A stretch of 64,000 nt of DNA from an uncultured Clostridia bacterium (GTDB lineage: Bacteria; Bacillota; Clostridia; Christensenellales; UBA1242). The notes under the pieces are model-generated. The model did no database searches. It saw nothing but the letters and a program-made list of their open reading frames with translations, and had not been told where the DNA came from. Both the position numbers and the translations under genes were made by a program. This document shows, one piece after another, positions 60,012-64,000 of this stretch. Each line of letters begins with the position of its first letter. Position 1 is the first letter of the stretch. The stretch spans positions 1-64,000 of the forward strand of contig CAKNGB010000002.1 of the NCBI GenBank assembly GCA_930971385.1, written 5' to 3'.

Positions 60012-61725
60012 TGGAGCGCTTTTTAAACAATCCATGAAAGCAAATTGGGTTAAGTGGACGTGTGTGACAGTTGCCACTTGTGCCATGCTTGCCATTGTTA
60101 TTATTGTGCTTGGAAGTTTGGCAATTAACGATATTCGCGATTCGCTTAAATCTGTTTTTCAGGATGCGGAAATGCAATCGGTTGTGCAAGAAAACGCGAT
60201 TGACGGCTACACACTTAGCGATCAGACTTTAGAGTTTGAAAACACAATTCAAACAAATCAGTATCTGACACAAGATATGGCTGATGTAATAAATTCTGTT
60301 TTTTGGGCAAACGCCGTTTCTGGCTATGACACAGCAATAGACGAATTAGAAGCGGACGGCACACTTGCAACAGAGGAAGAAAAGGAGGCGGTAAGAGCGG
60401 AACTTACACCATCACTTGCTGAAACATTTGGTGGTTTTCTTCCAATGCTTGGAATGGAGATGTCAGACGATCAATTATTATCTTTTGCAGATTGCTTTTT
60501 AAGAGCGTATGATGCAGATGGCAGGCAGGTTAATGACCCTAGCGATGAAAATTTCGTTGACGGCATTAAGAGAATTTTTGAAAGCACCTATCTAAATTTC
60601 TTATATGATACCGCATATCAAACTGAATATGATGCAATCTATCAAGAAGAAATGGCAAAAGAGGATGCAATTGAAAGTGAGGTAATCGAAATTGCAGAGG
60701 CTTCCGCTTTAGTTCAAGCACAAGGTGCTCGCGATATTGCTGAAAAATCAATTGAAACTTACAAAAACCCAGAAATCACTTTGCCTGAGGATTTGTCAAT
60801 TTTGGCAAATGAGATTATCAATGATTATTTATATGACCAAGTTTACACCGAGTCTGTTAATGGCGGAATGAGCGACACAGACGCAAGGACCACCGCTACC
60901 GCTGTTAAGGTTATGTCTAACACTGCAATCAGCACTTATGAATTTTACTTAAATGAAGAGGATCTTCCTCTTGAAGAGGGGCAGACTCAAGAGGAATATG
61001 CGAAAGAACAGGCAACCAGAAGCATTACCGACCAAATTCCAGAAGATGTGGCATCGGCGCTTGAAGAACTTGGAAACATGGATATTTATGGATTAATTAT
61101 AGGTTCAATTTTCTATCAAATAGCAGGTCTACTTCTTCCAATGGTATATGTTATCATGGTGGCAAACGGACTTCTTGCAGGGCAAGTGGACAGCGGTTCA
61201 ATGGCGTATGTTCTTTCCACACCAATCAAAAGAAGAACGGTGACGGTCACTCAAATGGCATATCTTATGATTTCCCTTTTCTGTATGTTTGCACTTGTCA
61301 CGGTGACAAGCGTCATTTCCATTTGGATTGTGGGTGGCGATGCGTTTGCTATTAATTTCGCAGAAATCTTGCTTTTAAACCTTGGCGCATTCTTAACTAT
61401 GTTTGCTTTCTCTGGTTTCTGCTTTATGTGCTCGGCACTCTTCAACAGAACCAAACATTCGCTCTCGATTGGAGGTGGAATTTCCATATTCATGCTTGTT
61501 TGCACAATTTTGGGTCTATTTGGTTCCAGCGTTGTGCCAGCAGCAATGAGAATTGATGCTATGAATGTGTTTAACTATGTTTCCATAATTACGCTTTTCG
61601 ACACGGTTTCCATTCTTAACGGCGGAATAGACTTTTTGTGGAAATTCGCTATTCTTGCAGGCATTGGAATTATCACATTCATAATTGGTGTGTTCAGATT
61701 TGACAAGAAAGATTTACCACTATAA
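60004..61725 (+). CDS. ABC-2 type transporter permease
   Basis: N-terminal TM, large extracellular loop, about 5 C-terminal TMs; LLAGQVDSGSMAYVLSTPIKRRTVTVTQMAY. Confidence 0.82.
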   Translation: MFSGALFKQSMKANWVKWTCVTVATCAMLAIVIIVLGSLAINDIRDSLKSVFQDAEMQSVVQENAIDGYTLSDQTLEFENTIQTNQYLTQDMADVINSVFWANAVSGYDTAIDELEADGTLATEEEKEAVRAELTPSLAETFGGFLPMLGMEMSDDQLLSFADCFLRAYDADGRQVNDPSDENFVDGIKRIFESTYLNFLYDTAYQTEYDAIYQEEMAKEDAIESEVIEIAEASALVQAQGARDIAEKSIETYKNPEITLPEDLSILANEIINDYLYDQVYTESVNGGMSDTDARTTATAVKVMSNTAISTYEFYLNEEDLPLEEGQTQEEYAKEQATRSITDQIPEDVASALEELGNMDIYGLIIGSIFYQIAGLLLPMVYVIMVANGLLAGQVDSGSMAYVLSTPIKRRTVTVTQMAYLMISLFCMFALVTVTSVISIWIVGGDAFAINFAEILLLNLGAFLTMFAFSGFCFMCSALFNRTKHSLSIGGGISIFMLVCTILGLFGSSVVPAAMRIDAMNVFNYVSIITLFDTVSILNGGIDFLWKFAILAGIGIITFIIGVFRFDKKDLPL

Positions 61726-61798
61726 AGTTTAAAATTAAGTGCAAAAATAAAAGAACATATTGACAATTTCAATATGCTCTTTTTTTATAAGCAAAATC

Positions 61799-62242
61799 TT
61801 AGTCAAGATATGGCAAAAGGCGGTCGATGTTTTCGCGTTCAAAGTTATAGAGTTTATCAATGATTTCGTCAAGTTCTTTGCTTACGCCTTTGTGGTCGTG
61901 CTTATCTTTAAGGCAGGTTATGATGCCCATAAATGTGCCAATAAGCATAAGTTCGGCAATCTTTCGGTTGGAATTGTCGGTTATGGTGGACATATTCACG
62001 CTTGCCCACAACTTTGCCTTTTCAATCCAGTTGTTATCTTTAAGATTTTCAATTTTTTCCGCTTTGGCAAAAACTTCGCATTCTTTGGCAAGGCAAGAGT
62101 ATTCATCTTGCTGTTTTGATAGTTCGCTGACAAAGGCGTCATCCTCAACTTTTGGAATTATATCTTCAATCGACTGAACCGCTGTTCGAATATTTTGATA
62201 GATAGCGTTTAAATATTTTGTGATTAATTCTTTTTCGTCCAT
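61799..62242 (-). CDS. Hypothetical helical protein
   Basis: 147 aa ORF with RBS (aaaggag). Confidence 0.5.
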   Translation of the reverse strand: MDEKELITKYLNAIYQNIRTAVQSIEDIIPKVEDDAFVSELSKQQDEYSCLAKECEVFAKAEKIENLKDNNWIEKAKLWASVNMSTITDNSNRKIAELMLIGTFMGIITCLKDKHDHKGVSKELDEIIDKLYNFERENIDRLLPYLD

Positions 62243-62332
62243 AATTTCTCCTTTCCCTTATTGTTGCCAAAATTCGACATATTATGCAAAAATATTGTGC
62301 ATACAAAGAAAATTTTTTCAAACACTAAGAGC

Positions 62333-63715
62333 ATGAAAACTTCTATGAAAATTATGCTTATTGTGAATATCCTTTTGCTTATCGCCAACATCTTTTTGAT
62401 TAGGTATCTAATCGAGGCTATTGTGCCAACTGGCGAGGGGTTCTCTTTCAATTTCTCTGCACTTACTTGGGTGGCACTTGTGGCATTTGTGCTTTTTCTT
62501 ATCTCATCCGTTGTGCTTTACATCATGATTTTAAGGCGACTTAGTTTATCTAACCTCATCTTCTTTTCCATTCTTCCTTTGGCGCTTGTTTATGGTGTTT
62601 CGGTTTCGTATCTTGCGCAAGTTAACAACTTAACTGATGTGACATCAGAGTCGATTAAGGCAACTTTAAATTTAAACAGTTCGCCAAACATCAACATTCT
62701 TTGGATAATTCTTTCCACCATCCTTTTCCTTTTAGGCGTGTTCACACTTCTTCTTATCGCTTGCAGGCCTTTAAAAAATGTGGAAAAAATAACACAAAAT
62801 CTCGGCGACGGCAGGTCGAAAATCGATGATTTCAAGGTGGGCGGAAGTAAGCAGTTTCAAGAGATTGAACATTCGCTGAATAAGATAAACTATATCTATA
62901 AAGAAAATGAAAATAAAATCAAAGTGGCGTCACTTAAAGATATTTCCAAGGAAATGCAGAAATTTTTGGGTAAAAATGCCATAACGGAGTTGGAACTTGG
63001 GCGAAATGTTCAGAAGGAGGCCACAACTTTGTTTTGCGATTTGAAAGCGTCGAAAACTTTAAGTTTAGAGCAAAATTTTAACTATATCAACTCATTTTTG
63101 AAAATTGTTGCACCACTCGTTAAACGCTATGACGGCATTGTGGACAAATTTCTAGGCGACGGACTTCTTGCAATATTTTCAAAAACGCAAAATGCCATAG
63201 AGTGCGCGCACGCCATTGTGAAAGCGATAAATAATCGAAATAAAATTCAAAAAACAAACATCTCAGTTGGCGTTTCAATCGACTTTGGAAGTTTAACTTT
63301 TTCGCTTATGGAAGAGGACGGAAAGAAATATCCAACCATAACTTCCGATGTTTTAACGCTTGCCTCGAAAATGGAAGAGATAAACGAGTATATCGGTTCA
63401 AAAGTGTTGATTTCAAAAAAGGCGCTTTCAAGTTTGCCTCAAAATTTCTCTTTCAATTTTCGCTACACAGGCACGCTTAATCATGAAAAAACTCAAATTC
63501 CACTTTACGAAAGTTTGGAATACTATCCAAAGCGTAGGCGTGACAAACTCATAAAGATGAAAAATATTTTTGAAAATGGCGTTAGGTTCTATAACGAACG
63601 CAAGTTTGAGGAGGCAAAAAATTCTTTTGAAGAGGTTTTGCAGGAAGTTGCAGACGATAAGCCGTCCTATGTTTATTTCAACAAAGCAAGCGAAAAACTT
63701 CAAGAGGCTGTTTGA
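62333..63715 (+). CDS. Membrane class III nucleotidyl cyclase (adenylate/guanylate cyclase domain)
   Basis: EATTLFCDLKASKTLS (first metal Asp), YDGIVDKFLGDGLLAIFSKTQNAIECAHAIVKAI (second metal Asp region). Confidence 0.75.
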   Translation: MKTSMKIMLIVNILLLIANIFLIRYLIEAIVPTGEGFSFNFSALTWVALVAFVLFLISSVVLYIMILRRLSLSNLIFFSILPLALVYGVSVSYLAQVNNLTDVTSESIKATLNLNSSPNINILWIILSTILFLLGVFTLLLIACRPLKNVEKITQNLGDGRSKIDDFKVGGSKQFQEIEHSLNKINYIYKENENKIKVASLKDISKEMQKFLGKNAITELELGRNVQKEATTLFCDLKASKTLSLEQNFNYINSFLKIVAPLVKRYDGIVDKFLGDGLLAIFSKTQNAIECAHAIVKAINNRNKIQKTNISVGVSIDFGSLTFSLMEEDGKKYPTITSDVLTLASKMEEINEYIGSKVLISKKALSSLPQNFSFNFRYTGTLNHEKTQIPLYESLEYYPKRRRDKLIKMKNIFENGVRFYNERKFEEAKNSFEEVLQEVADDKPSYVYFNKASEKLQEAV

Positions 63716-63839
63716 GTAAAAGAGAGAAAAATTACTCTTTATTAATAAAATTTGCAGTTTTTTCCTAAAAAATAGGTTTTTAAGAAAAATTGAAAAAAGT
63801 GGGGTTGACATTTCACCAGTTATATTGTAAGATATTTGC

Positions 63840-64000
63840 ATGGACAATAAATTAGTTGAAAGAGTCAATCTCATAGATAAAAAAATTTTAGCGGTGTGCG
63901 CCAATAGATTTTTTGTAAGCATGACTAATCAAACCTTAGATTATATTGACAATGTTTATAATTTTTTGGTTCATTATTGCAAGTATGACACCACATCAGA
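63840..64000 (+). CDS. Unknown protein, truncated by window end
   Basis: ATG 63840 directly downstream of TTGACA-N17-TAAGAT; MDNKLVERVNLIDKKILAVCANRFFVSMTNQTLDYIDNVYNFLVHYCKYDTTS.. Confidence 0.5.
   Translation, partial: MDNKLVERVNLIDKKILAVCANRFFVSMTNQTLDYIDNVYNFLVHYCKYDTTS

Overview
This 64 kb AT-rich window looks like a chromosomal segment of an uncultured low-GC Bacillota (Clostridia-like) genome. That placement is inferred from gene order and content, because there is no rRNA in the window. Housekeeping loci: divergent rpmB / yloU-fakA; a CIRCE-controlled hrcA-grpE-dnaK-(PPase-like)-(HExxH protein)-dnaJ-rsmE-mtaB-rpsU cluster; pcrA-ligA; sepF-lspA-rluD; rplU-prp-rpmA; a minimal sufC-sufB pair; ABC exporters; and tRNA-Trp and tRNA-Thr. 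Accessory content is mostly surface proteins and lipoproteins (a 1341-aa membrane-anchored protein, tandem DP-rich lipoproteins, an InlB-repeat lipoprotein). Observations I rate most worth checking: (1) a 141-nt intergenic element at 267-407 whose helices abut to form an almost linker-free four-way junction; (2) at least eight genes with a -10 hexamer exactly 6 nt before the ATG and no Shine-Dalgarno, which predicts leaderless mRNAs; (3) a 23-codon upstream ORF plus alternative RNA pairings that could hide or expose the RBS of an ABC exporter; (4) a structured repeat directly 3' of both tRNAs, each time followed by a degenerate second copy and a tRNA-like remnant; (5) a GrpE with an 11-cysteine CxC-rich N-terminal tail; (6) a G9 tract just after the lipobox of a surface lipoprotein. 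All calls come from reading the sequence and ORF translations; no searches were run.
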